A DNA stretch of 64,000 nt from Lingula anatina (Eukaryota > Brachiopoda > Lingulata > Lingulida > Lingulidae): assembly GCF_001039355.2 (NCBI RefSeq), contig NW_019775735.1, positions 610,065-674,064 of the forward strand, written 5' to 3'. This document shows positions 51,673-63,270 of this stretch, piece by piece. The translations under genes and the position numbers were made by a program. The notes below the pieces were generated by a model. The model saw nothing but the letters and a program-made list of their open reading frames with translations, ran no database searches and was not told where the DNA came from. The stretch's first letter is position 1. Every line of letters starts with the position of its first letter.

Positions 51673-52774
51673 TAGGGTACAATTTAGCATGTGCAGAATG
51701 CGCATGTGCGTAAATAAGCTCAGTAGAGTGTTGTCGCCATCAAATGTCGTTTGACTACGCAAAACTTTCCTATATATCAGCCAATAGTAAAAGTGATTAC
51801 ATTCCAAGAAGATAGATAAAGGGCATAAAAATTCACTCTCAAGTATTGCATGAGTGTTTTTAATTAAAAATATTGAAGAAACCAAAAAACTATTTCAAAT
51901 GGCATGTCTTTGATCATCTCACAATTTGCATGGGCATTCCGTTTCCTGTAAATTAGTTTACCATTTTGGAAAAATGTCATTGATTTTTGGTCACAAATTT
52001 TCAGTTTTCTAACACAACATATTCGCAACATTGAAGGGATAAAGAATTTAAAGCCATTGTGACATAACCACTGTAATCAATAATCTGGTTTAAAAACATC
52101 ATAATAGCCATCCTTATCAACTTGACATCGTGATGATGCCCTTTATTCTTTCTACGTCAAGGACATTCTATTTTAAAAATAGAACCAAAAATTCAGGTTA
52201 CACCCATTTTCTTAATTACATCGTCAACTTGGAAAACTTCTGATACATGTATTACCTTCAAGGCTGTAATAAATGGCAAAAAAAGTAGGTGTACGAGTCC
52301 TTATACTGAAGTCTTCTGCAATTGACATACATGGAACATTTTTTTCAGCCTGTATAAAGACCTCTAAAAATTAAAACTTAAAATAGCACACATGGCCTTC
52401 AAAAGGCTGGTAAAAGATATCATATTACTTGTGTATAATCCATCCTACAATTACTGCATGCACCTGTGGGTCCATTCCACTTGCCTAACCATTATAAACT
52501 AACCATGTCATAATAAGACCTTTAACATGTAAAAAGTTTAAATATAAAGAAATGAAACCACGCAGACAACGCATACTGTTTTAACTAAAGGCGAAGAGTG
52601 AAGAATAATGTAAAAGGGATCACTTAAAACAATATTTGCAAAAAGCATCTGCAATCTTAAGTGAGAAGTTGTGTGAGAATAGACAGATTTAAGAATGGAT
52701 GAATGGCCTGCATTAAGGCGGATGTTTTCCCTTCACCTTCAGGGTAGAACACTGAATACTCGTGGCTTTCTTTA

Positions 52775-53355
52775 TTGAGGGCAGATTTCACCTGTACCAC
52801 TCAACAGTCAAGTTACAGACATCCAGAAGAGACCAACGACGAAGCATGTGCTGCGTCTAAATTGACTAAGGTCATTAAGAGCGTCAGTATTTGGAGTAGA
52901 TACCACATTGGTGCCAAAACACCAATGGTAGTCATCGACGAAAACCTGAACCAGATGAAATAAAGAAATACTCTGGGAACCACTTGGCTATCATTTGATA
53001 GGGGGCAACTTAGGAACAATTTTAGGTTACACGGTGAGATTGCCGGTTCACACAGAACGCTTTTAATAGCAGATAACTTACAGAACCAAGGTAATGAACA
53101 GCTACATTGGTCATCAAAATCGCCATATTTGAACCACATAGACAATATGTGGGTAGGCCATTACTTCCCGAATCAATGGCCTACAGAAGGTACATGTCCT
53201 ACAACAAAACTGGACCAAATTGGACAGACTTTGACCGATGCCTGGAATGTTATTCCAGATTGAACTTTAAAAACCCATCCCAAGGAATGCCTTGCCACTT
53301 GAGAGCCCTGGTAGCAGCCAGAAGAGGTCAGGCGTATCAACGACCCTTACTGTGA
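52775..53355 (+). pseudogene. dead Tc1/mariner transposase
   Basis: Translating across frames gives the Tc1-family landmarks in order. SRF-like FHLYH and an R-rich block lie at 52785-52855, and VSIWSRYHIGAKTPMVVIDE at about 52885-52940. Next comes a degraded DNARPH-like region, then DNLQNQGNEQLHWSSKSPYL with NHIDNMW (53075-53152), the TLTDAWNVIP region, and a tail. The final catalytic acidic residue, normally E in NPIENxW, is D here, and the preceding catalytic D of DNARPH cannot be found. In-frame stops occur at about 52960 and 53262, and the frames shift. No terminal inverted repeats were identified. Confidence 0.75.
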
Positions 53356-53399
53356 CTAGACACTGACATGAGGGTCCTTTGTGGAGCGTGAAACTCTTT

Positions 53400-54900
53400 T
53401 ACAGACAATAACTTGGAAAATATGGAGGTCCAAAATATATATTTTAATGGTTGTCGTATGACATAGAATAGTTCAATGTGTTTTGGTTAGCTTCTCTGGC
53501 AAATTTCATTAACGAACTGATGTCACAATGACATCAAAGAGATAATTAAAAGTTATTAAAACACGATTTTAGTCCTTATTTTCATTTATTAGTCAACAAA
53601 ATAGGAAAAACTGATGAAAAATGATTTGGAAAAAATACTCCATATTAAATGTCAAGTCTGTATCTTATATATGTTTTTGTTATTTGATAAAAACTATTTT
53701 ATTTTACAGGTATTATATAGTCTACTTATATTAAGACGTGATACTCTTCTGTAATTACATCTTCATTTCTATAACAACAGTTGCAGTATGGCTAATTTAT
53801 CTGTTTATATCTAGATATAACCTTTTTTAGTTTTATATTATGATTTTAACAAAGCAATCCGTTTTAAGATGTCCTGTAAGGCTAATATTTACAAAAGTTA
53901 AATAAATAACTAACATTTATTTTTCATTCATGTTTTATATTAGTTAAAACGATGTTCAAGACTTGGTATTTCATAAAAGAAAGAATATTATTCTCATGCA
54001 CCTATGACATTTCTTTACATGCACACGAGTTCTTTTCTATAACTACATCTTTAACGCAAACAACACATTTTGTTGTTCGATGCAACTGGTGAAGCAAAAA
54101 GTATATGATCCCGTTTAATATCAATAGAATTATATAAAATCTTTACACTCGTTATAAAAAAACCCATATTCTTAAAATTGTTAATAAAAGTCAATACACC
54201 TGCAACACCCCTAATAGACCAGTCTGGATTAATATTACTACAGAATACAGTTTTCATAAATCCCCATACATATACTCATTTATCTATCTTTAATACCATC
54301 ACCTGGAGAGCATGCTCTTTCATCCAATCTAGCGTATAACTACATTATGAGATGATCCTCTAGACCATTGCGATTGTTTTTTAAGACCCTGAATATCTTA
54401 ACTTTGAAGTTTCCTCATCCTTGACAAATTTTCAATTGTTTGTGGCATTGATGTTTTTAAGACCAAGAAAAGTATCTAGGCTCTGCTTCAGGCGCTTTTG
54501 GTTGATGTGATTAAAAAGAGGACGGGTTGGCGCCAGCTAAGGCGTACATCCTCCGGCTTCTACGACTATGCAAATCCACGGAGCAAACTGTAATGCCCGT
54601 ATTTATCATGATAAACCTAGTCGTTTACATGGCGTTATAGTGCGAATGTTCAAGGGAGCATGATCCTTGACAACGTTTCTATTTCATTTTGATTACTTAA
54701 TTGGCAACAGCACTGCAGTCAGTGTACATGTAGAACTGACCAGTTTTATCCAATGCAAAGAAGGCCAACTGTGCCCGACAAAGCATGGCTGGTAGACTCT
54801 AAACTGCGAATACAATGTTGCATTGGGGCTGCAGTGAAAGATAGGTCATCGTGGCTGGCACAGGGGCGTTTTGAAATATTGCTTACCGTGCTTAAAGGTT
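53400..54900. other. gene-free stretch, downstream flank of the protease gene
   Basis: AT-rich. It should contain the 3' UTR of the minus-strand gene ending at 54904. A minus-strand AATAAA is visible only far away (about 53920), so the true poly(A) site is not resolved. Confidence 0.45.
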
Positions 54901-54903
54901 TAG

Positions 54904-56417
54904 TCAGGAATACTTTGCAAAATGTACCCAGAAAGTGGATAAAAATTTAGAAAATGTCATTTGTGTTTGTGACTTAAATTCGCCCTCCCATGCACGCATT
55001 GTACTAGCATCAATATCATCATCATGCTTTTGATTCCTCCCCGCCTTCAGTTCGCAGGGTTGAACATACAATCTAATTTTTGATGCATGCTTCAACATTC
55101 TAGGGAATTTGCATCGCGCATACATTGCATTGTATCTACGTGCCAAGTTGTGCTTGAGGTGTTCGTTATTCACGTGACGAGGCATAAAAAGTGCAGTTGC
55201 CTCTTTGCATAGATGTGGATTGCCATCGAGGATAATCGAGGACTTAAGCCTATGCCTATGTCTATAGATTCGACTACATAGCATGCAATACGTTGCTTCA
55301 GCTGGCTTTCTTGGATCAACACCGCAAACGAATAAGAGACTGTGGTGTCTGCTTACTTCATCAATGTAATCTAGAATTGTGTCTCCCAAATGATTTTCCT
55401 GATTATTTTTTATTTGATCCAGAGATGCTGTCAATGTGTCGGAATAAAATACTTGTGTGTTCTTTGGAATGAAGGGCGAAAATATACCCTCGTAATGACC
55501 GCTTATATCAGACGCTGAACCGGCACTATCTTCTATGCTGGCACAAGCGATGGGGTGCTCGCTTTCTGCCAGCCCCGGGTGTGGAGTGTGGTCACTCCCT
55601 ACTCCTTGCAACTGAGGAACGTCCTCCCGACTGTCAAATTTGCCTACAAGTATGGACAATGCGTCTACTTCGCCATTATCTTCTAATAAAACGACAGAAC
55701 CACTATCACCCCCCTCTGCAAAACGAGCTGATAGTGTTTCTGAACAAAGCAGTATAAACTCTTTACCATAATCCGGGAATTCACAATCAGTGCCTACCAC
55801 AATGCCGTATGTTTTCCCGGTCTGAGCTCCCATCTTTAGGACCTTCTGCATTTGAATTCCTTTAAGGTCTCTACGGACATTAATGTGTCCACGGGTATTT
55901 GTGGGGTAAAACGAACGGTTTATCTTTATGATGGCTATATCCTTTTCTGATTTAGTGATATCTCTCTTGTATACTACTTTGCCAAAGTCAGAAAACGTAT
56001 TTCCCCCTATTTTTATCATCATGGAAGCACTATTCCCCACAACATGCTCACATGTTAGGGCATACCAATCATGCTTCTCAGACGCAGGTCCGCGGTGCAA
56101 TTTAAGTAAAGCACCAAGGGTTCCGTATTTCTCTGGATCGGAAGGATTGCGGAATATAGCCTCTCCTGGCTTAAGTGAGACAAGTGGTACAAAACGAGAC
56201 TTCTTACAGTATTTCAAAATAAAATAATGGTCACCAAAATAGGGCGATATGATATCGTGCACCTGTTTATGTGACTCACGGTTACCGAACTGTTCTTCAT
56301 TAATGTAGATATGAGGTGTCTCGGCCATAACACAGAACCCTTTTACAAAGGGAAATCTGAAAAAAATGTGCAAATAGCCTTATATTTATGCAACATACTC
56401 GCATTTATTGTACTTAC

Positions 56418-56454
<37 letters not shown>

Positions 56455-59400
56455 TATTTATTTATTTTAAGTCTAAATTCCATATAGATATGTTCATTAG
56501 ACTTCACAATTATGTGCATTACATACATATAACAAACAGACACCTGGGGCCAATTCCATAAAAGCATTCTAAGCCCTAGTTGGTTGCTAAACTTCATTCT
56601 ATCTCTAGTTGCATACTAACTCTATTCTAAGCCTAGTATAGTTGTAAGTTTCATGCTAAAGTTAGAGTAGGTCTGGTATCTTCTAAATCACTTGTATCAT
56701 TCTAACTCATTTCTACTCATACCTCCGAGGTGTAAGTATGGCCAGGAGAATTTTAGAAATTGTGGAACTCCGCAGAGCAATGCGGCGGGAACGAGTGTTT
56801 CGGGATAGAAGAAATCCGTTGGAATTTTGGAGATGTGGAACTTGTAAAAAGATACAGATTTTCCAGAGAAGGCATTTTGCTGATAAATGACATTGTCAAA
56901 AATGACATTACCCACCCTACCAGGAGAAATCATGCCTTATTATCATGCCAGCAGGTAATGATAGCCCTGCAGTACTATGCAACGGGCACTTTCCAATATG
57001 TTGTTGGGGCCTTTGCAAGTGTCCCAGCAAGCCACTTGGCGTGCGATTCATCATGTATCAAATGCCCTTGCAGGATGTGTCGGCTATGAAGAGATTTTCT
57101 TGAGTTGAATAATTCTGCTTTCGTTGTCACTTCCCTGAAGCTGAAGTTGCCAGTTTGACCACTTTTTGTATAGGGCTTTTATAGAATACATGGGAATGCC
57201 TTGACCAGTGCTTCCTCAGCATGCACTAAGTTCAACTTTCACCCTGTCACTGCCTATTGTTTGGCGAAACTGATCCTGTGGTTTTGTGGTTTTCCTATGA
57301 AGACACCATTCTAGCCAAATCTTAGCAAGCAACTAGTAAGAATGTTTCTTAGTATGGTTTCATGGAAAAGAAATTAGTTGATTGCTAACAAGCATACAAC
57401 TTGGGATTTAGAATCATTCTAAGGCCTAGTATAATGCTAAGTTAGAATGTTTTTTTAATGGAATTGACCCCTGGTCATTACAATCTGTTTAAGCGATTTC
57501 GCCTCCCTATGTCAAATCACATATAAATCACATATAAAAATTGGTTGAAAAAACAATAAATGATCTTATTTCTTCACTGCCACACAGTGATTTTTTTGTT
57601 TTTGCATATTTTGACTGTTAAAAGACGAAAAGCTACATGCTCACACTCACTTCAACAGATGACTTTTTGCTGTATCAGAAAGAGGTGATGTATCTGGATC
57701 TTTTTCTTCTAGCTCTTTTATCATCTTTTCAACATCCTTTACAGATGATAAGCTTGTCCTCTCCGCAATCCTCTTACAAGTTTGTAGTCCTAGCTTTTCG
57801 ATATGCTTGTAAAAGAATTCACCGTCTCCAAGAGGTTGAAATACCATTGATAAACTTAGTTCTTGCGCGACTTTCATGTAGCTCTTTGTTGTCTTCCTCT
57901 TGCAGTGGTTAAGAAGACATCTGAGCACACGAGGTTTTTCAGCCTGGGTCGATAAAGGGGGATCATAGTTGAGCAGAAGCACAATCGAACTGCCTATACT
58001 GCGAAAACATTCATAAATCTGTATTATAGCTTCCGACTCCTGAAAAAAGTGTAGAAACATGAATCATATTTAGGCTATTCCGTGGTATATTTTGCCGTTT
58101 TGGAAGGCCATTGGAGACTTCAAATGAAAACATTAAAAAAGTGAAAAAGTGGAAGGCCCATTTTTTGTATGTTTATTCCTATATGTGTGTTATGTGTGTT
58201 CCGCAAGAAATACATTGTAAACAACGCATAGAAATACATGTATATTATATTGCATTTTACCACTAAAACGGCTGTTATTGTAGTCTGCGGACCAAATATC
58301 ATGGACTGGCCCATTACTCTAATATTGCGTCTTATACAGAACAAAATTTATAAAATAATTTTAAAACTAAACTATTTACCTGCGCCTCTGGTAGCTTTTT
58401 CATCGTGACAATGCCAACCGCACCTCTTGTTTCGTTCACGAAATTCTCATATGTTCCAAATTGTCGCTCCACTGTAAGACGCCCGTCCGTATGCACACTC
58501 TGCTTCACGTATTTTGCAACAAGATCGTTCGTTACCTCCGGAAAGATAGAATCAAAGAAAACCTGGACGAGAGGAACCACTGGAACGCCCTCTCCAAATT
58601 GCAATTCCGTCGCTCTAAACCACAACTGCGGTAGCTTGTCCCAGTTTTCCTCCTGTTCAAGTTCAGATACAGTTTGCGGTCGCGGAGGAGCAGTGTTGTC
58701 AGATGTCTCACTCTCTGTCACTTTCAGTTTATCAACTTCAGAAGTGAGATCGTCACATTCCAGAAACTGACTCACGGGAATTCCTGAAACAAAACGTGTT
58801 TGTCTTTGCAATTGATTATATGTTACAAGAAAAACCTGGGTTATCCTGTGATCACCTCTGACCGAGATATTCCATAAAATGTGCTCTGGGCACTTTTGGT
58901 ATTCTGTATAGGACAGCACGCTTTTAAATACGCTGACGAAAATCACTTAAAATCAGAGGTAAGTTTTGTCATCTGGCTTTAATTTAGATACGTGTGCTAT
59001 AATTTGATTCGTCGAATGGTACTGAAAATATATTTTCTCGATGAATCTTTGACGTTATTTACAGTGGCGGATCCAGGATCATTTGAAGGGGGGGGGGGTG
59101 CGGATGCCAAGCCCACCCTCCCACCACACCCTTGGCGTGGGGTTCGGGGCCCACTGAAGGGCACCGCAAAATATAAGTATTTTAGAGGGCGAATGGTGCC
59201 ATTTGGTACAGTTAAGAACTATGATCTAGCTAATTAAAATTCTAATTTCAAGAGGGGACTATTGCTGTGATTTTGTTTTCAGAAACCGAGGGGAACAGGA
59301 CCCCCCCTGATCCCCTCCGCCTTCCAAAAAATTTCCAAGATCGAAGAGACAAATTTGAAATTCCGGGCGGGGATAATCTATATTGTATTGGACTTGGTAC

Positions 59401-60012
59401 TTGATGATTTATTTCTCCTTTATGCTGTATTCAGCGTGGTGAAAACTTTAGTTTTCGGTTAACTCGTCATACCGTTTCATGTCGTTGTGAACGGAATGGT
59501 AGTCCTTATAACGCAAGTCTGAACGGGCACTAGGTCCTGAGAATGCAAGTCCTAGGTCTAGCGTTTCTAGGAATGGATGTCCAAGGACATACGTTACTAG
59601 GATTTAACGTTCTTGGGACAACAGTTACCAAGCAATGTAAATCCAATTGCAAGGAATGCAAGTCCGGATGGGACATGTTTTCACGATTTATACAAGAACT
59701 TTTTTCCTTGGGGAAATTGCCTGGGGAGATGTCCGGGGAGGATGTTTGGGGGTGGGGATTGTCCTACAATTATGTTAAAGTTATGGATAAGAAAAAAAGG
59801 TGGAACTTAAATGTAGTTATTGAATTTTATTTGTGAACTTTTAAATGGAATAAGGAATATTATACATGTATATTGAACTACATTGTTTGCTTTATTTCCT
59901 TAGAAAAACACTGACAATGGGTTTGAAATCTCATGGAACCTCTCGGTCAGAGGTGATAACAGGATAATTAGAAATTAAATGAGACTTGCCTGTAAGTTGA
60001 GGTTTGATGGAG

Positions 60013-60049
<37 letters not shown>

Positions 60050-60574
60050 TGTATCAGAATAATATTCTGATATATCTGAGCTTGTCATTGGACCACGTGA
60101 CTTCCATAGATAGCTATACAAACTTTTGAGAAAAAAAAACATGTACTAACGTTGGTTAGTAGGTGAAAGTTGTTTTTACTCCAGGAAAATTCATTTTTTG
60201 GCCAAAACGAACAGTAATTATCCTTCTAACTGAAAAACAAAATGTTCCATTTTAAAAACAGAAATGCACGAACCTTCCAATTGCAATCTGTCTATTATCC
60301 ATGGCTCATGGACTTTTATTGTTTGGAAAAATATTTCAGAGGCTGAAAACTCCTTTAAAACAAGGAGGTCTAAAATAGAATCAATTTTCTCTCGTGCAGG
60401 GGCTACAACAGACAATTGTTTGACATTTGCCGCTTCCTCAGTCGTCACAACATCGTTGGATACCAAGGGTTCAAGGAGGATATCTACGCTAAGTTTGCTT
60501 GTCTGGAGGATTTCTCGGCTACGTTCAAGGCATACAACCCAGTCTGTGGATGTGCTGGGCCTTGCAGCAGTCAT
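54904..60574 (-). CDS. CARD plus trypsin-like serine protease protein (four exons)
   Basis: Coding exons, in transcript order, are 60574-60274, 58783-58380, 58039-57651 and 56356-54904. All junctions are GT/AG (donors GTTCGT, GTAAAT, GTGAGT; acceptors TTTGTTTCAG, TTTTTTCAG, TTTTTTCAG) and phases 1, 0 and 2 agree, giving 848 residues. Residues 8-100 form a CARD-like helical domain (SREILQTSKLSVDILLEPLV, VVTTEEAANVKQL, AREKIDSILDLLV, ASEIFFQTI). Residues 101-364 are helix-rich with an acidic linker and match no family I recognise. From about residue 400 comes a chymotrypsin-fold protease: His469 in TCEHVV, Asp504 in KDIAIIKI and Ser583 in EGGDSGSVVL. A C-terminal tail holds a CxxC (722, 725) and His-rich stretch. 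There is no signal peptide, so it is probably cytosolic. CARDs recruit death-fold partners, so I infer an innate-immune or cell-death protease. The first exon is preceded by an acceptor (AG at 60583-60584), so a 5' non-coding exon is expected. The CARD call rests on pattern, not a profile search. Confidence 0.82.
56419..56452. repeat. (AAT)n microsatellite in intron 3
   Basis: About 11 units, next to the Harbinger relic. Confidence 0.95.
56546..57471 (+). mobile_element. PIF/Harbinger transposon relic in intron 3 of the CARD-protease gene
   Basis: The inverted ends are GGGGCCAATTCCAT plus CATTCTAA, and on the other side GGGGTCAATTCCAT plus CATTCTAA, flanked by CCTGG/CTGG (target duplication of 3-5 bp, ambiguous). 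Inside, from about 56738, two frames together give the N-terminal part of a HARBI1-type transposase: RVFRDRRNPLEFW, then a frameshift, ELVKRYRFSREGI, THPTRRNHAL, YYATGTFQYVVG, another frameshift, and SQQATWRAIHHVSNALAG. The catalytic DDE core is deleted. It lies on the strand opposite the host gene. Confidence 0.85.
58066..58310. mobile_element. about 245-bp MITE in intron 2 of the CARD-protease gene
   Basis: The left end GGCTATTCCGTGGTATATTTT and the right end GTCTGCGGACCAAATATC then GGCCC are imperfect inverted repeats. The right end matches, inverted, the sequence from 63668 at the window end (GGGCCATTCCGTGGTATTTG). Confidence 0.7.
59062..59324. mobile_element. hAT-like MITE in intron 1 of the CARD-protease gene
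   Basis: Starts CAGTGGCGGATCCAGGATC followed by a G run, a common hAT-type terminus, and ends in a C-run with a degenerate GATCCCCTCCGCC. The short ORF over it is a shadow. Confidence 0.6.
59540..59670. repeat. degenerate repeat of about 30 bp
   Basis: Phrases such as tgcaagtcctaggt, ggatgtccaaggacat and gcaagtccgg alternate with cgtt(t/a)ctagga at roughly 30-base intervals. They look like a decayed minisatellite. Confidence 0.45.
60015..60078. repeat. (AT)n followed by a 14-bp-arm hairpin
   Basis: An (AT) run at 60015-60046 is followed by agatgtatcagaat and attctgatatatct (60048-60078), inverted repeats with one mismatch and a 3-base loop. Confidence 0.85.
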
Positions 60575-60599
60575 GATGATACCTGAAGAACAGAAAAGA

Positions 60600-62480
60600 A
60601 GCGAGTCAAAATAAACTATCAAAAACCATTGATTTTTAGCCTGGAATTTACCAGTTCTAGTATGTTAGACTAATTGCAAACCAATACTTTATCTATAAAC
60701 TGGAAAAATGTGACTAAACCCAAACAGCGATGATAGCAATGGACATAGAAATACTTTTTTTGTTTATGTTTTTAAAGCATCATCGTACGGCATGACCTGT
60801 GCCAGTTTTTAAAACATCATCAAAGTATAACGGCATGGCGTATGTCAGGGCAATCTGTCAGGAATGTCACGGCATTCGCGGGTCGATCGTTTACAATTAT
60901 GTCTCGTAAGAAATAGCTTCACAATTTTTAAATCCAAAATTTCTGTTAAGACCGACACCGCGTACGTCCGTTAAGATACGTCATAGTATATAACCAATTC
61001 TCGGGATAAGCATTACTGCTACATGATAAAAGGCGAATCCATTGGTTAAAAAATAAGACCTCAGATGACTTTGCAATATTTTCCTTTACCTCAAAGATTC
61101 CTCTGTTAAGCAAAGCAGTGTTATAGTGAGACTTAACGACGGCGATCTGAAGCTTTCGAACGTTTATTCGCCGACTAACATTTCAAGCAATGTCACAAGT
61201 ATTTAAACTCTATTTTTGCCCACTGATCTTTCATTTTCTTATTTTTCTTTCCATTGTCTTTGCGTGATTACAAAATATTTTCCATTCGCATCTTGCAAGT
61301 CACCACGCAACATTTCTTTATTAGGTAATCCCTAAGAGACTTGTTTTCAATTAAAGATATCTCAAATATTATTTGAATTACTCATGCTTGGACCTTATCC
61401 AAAACTCAGTTATCAAGTGATAAACAGATAATCAAAAATTAAAATACAAAGAAATTAACCAATCACATAAACTGTTACATACTTTGACCTTTTCCATCTT
61501 TTTCTGACACTAAAAACATGTTCTACACTTGTTGACTCTTGATGAAACTTAACTTACACTCGATAACTCTCTATCCTTTGACTCTATTGATTCCGTTTTA
61601 ATTGTTATCTGTAATTAGTGAAAAAGTAAGTCATTCGCTTTACAACAGCAGGAGCACTGCTGAAAACCGTTTACCTTTTGGCTTGAAACTTACAGAACTG
61701 ATGAATATTTTAAAAAATGCAAGGGGATATATCAGCTTATCCAGAGGATAAAGTTGCCCGTTCAAAATAGGTGGGATAAATCTGCTATCATACTGTTAAA
61801 TCATCAAAAATGGCGAACCTGCTTGCTTTGGGAGTAAAGCCTATCAGATTTCACTGGCTTAGAATGATTTGAGAGAGAATTTAAGAAGATGTGTGTTTGC
61901 TTTGATGCTCTGAGTGATAGCCTACTGAATCAATTGATTACATAACAGACTTAATCAAAGTTGACATCACGCCTGCTACGAACAGAACCCATGCAATCTG
62001 CGTGAGAGACCGATTATCTTTTATTTTACTTAAACATACCTTTTAAATCGACGAAAAAAAAATCTACATTGCTATTGACAGAATCTGCCAAATGTGCCAA
62101 GTCAGCCATTTTGTTAGAAAGTATATCACGACATTCCCTTCAACTGCAAATTGTAAAACATGAGGCACAACTAATGCAATGTGGTCTGTTTTTTGACACT
62201 GACACTAAAATAGCCTGTAGATATTATTCCCATTATTTTAATGAATGTACCATCTTAAAATATACTAATATTGTTTATTATGGGTAATTTATTTTCCAAT
62301 TATGGTATAGATCACTTTTTTGATAGCAACTATCATGGCTTTTATAATGTTTATAGCAACCAACTGCATTATGGCAATGTTTTTTTCCAAATATGGTATT
62401 GGATAAAAATTTATCCACTGGATTATTATCATGCTGTTTATCCAGCCTTTGTGAAACACACATTTATACAGAGGTTGACT
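60600..62480. other. gene-free stretch upstream of the CARD exon
   Basis: No coding exon found. The promoter and 5' non-coding exon of the minus-strand CARD-protease gene should lie here or beyond, but no specific element can be named. Confidence 0.45.
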
Positions 62481-62486
62481 GCACAA

Positions 62487-62780
62487 ATTGTTGGTAAATA
62501 ATAACTTTTGCTGACTCGTCGCATCATAATTTTTAGGATGATGAATCTTATTGAATATTTGATATATAATTTTTATCCCTAAGGCCATAACATTTAATAC
62601 AGGCAACAATTTGCTACATTGTTATTATTGTTAAAACGATTAGGATAGAGGGGTTATATAATAAAAGCGGACTTGTTTGGCCAAATCACGAACAATTAAT
62701 ATTCCTTGTTGCCTTCTTTCTTGCTATGAATGAGACTATAAAAGTTTGTGGTACAATGAGATGGAGGAGACATAAATGTT
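62487..62780 (+). mobile_element. interspersed repeat C', uninterrupted copy
   Basis: Inverse counterpart of 50683-51257. It lacks the 284-bp CCCGCAC MITE and so preserves its empty target site near 62750. Confidence 0.75.
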
Positions 62781-63270
62781 TAATCTGTGCCAGAATGTTG
62801 GCATTGCCAGACAGATTATTGTGTCACACGGAACGGTCCGCGCAGTTTCATTAAGTTATGCCTTGACTGATGTACCTACAGAGGCCAGGCATCGAAACCC
62901 TTCCACCAGGGTACAGGACTCACTGTTGTCGTGTCTGTAAGAAATGGGTTAGATATCTTTTGACGTCATACGACGTAATGTGTTATAGTTGTATATCTCT
63001 TGAGTAATGTGGCGGCCTCTTTGTTTAACGCCATAGTAAAGAAACTAACTTTACAATTAAAAGTAACTAGATTTGACGTACATTGCACAATAGTGCAGCA
63101 TTGGATCCATGTAAGATAACAAATTAGTATTTATTGGGGCAGATAGAAGGAGGGACATGTAGAGACAGCGAGAGGAGAGAACAAGGGACGGAGGTTGGGA
63201 GCGACGGAGTACGGAGCAGAGTAGTTCAGAGCTAGGAGTTGGAGACTTCACGTAGAACATGTAGTTAAGT

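Larger units (their letters stand above)
50464..52705. repeat. 1.5-kb interspersed repeat, copy A', with nested insertions
   Basis: Matches 44803-46262 from gaaacagttgtcgagtcac to aagaatggatgaatggcctgca. It is interrupted from about 50680 to 51766 by a composite insertion; on either side the match to copy A resumes directly (cgatcgca, then tatatatcagccaa). Confidence 0.8.

Noticed and set aside
52813-53145. 110-codon minus-strand ORF
   Set aside because: Shadow of the plus-strand Tc1/mariner relic.
62278-62609. Overlapping ORFs on both strands
   Set aside because: They fall partly in interspersed repeat C' and AT-rich sequence with no protein features.
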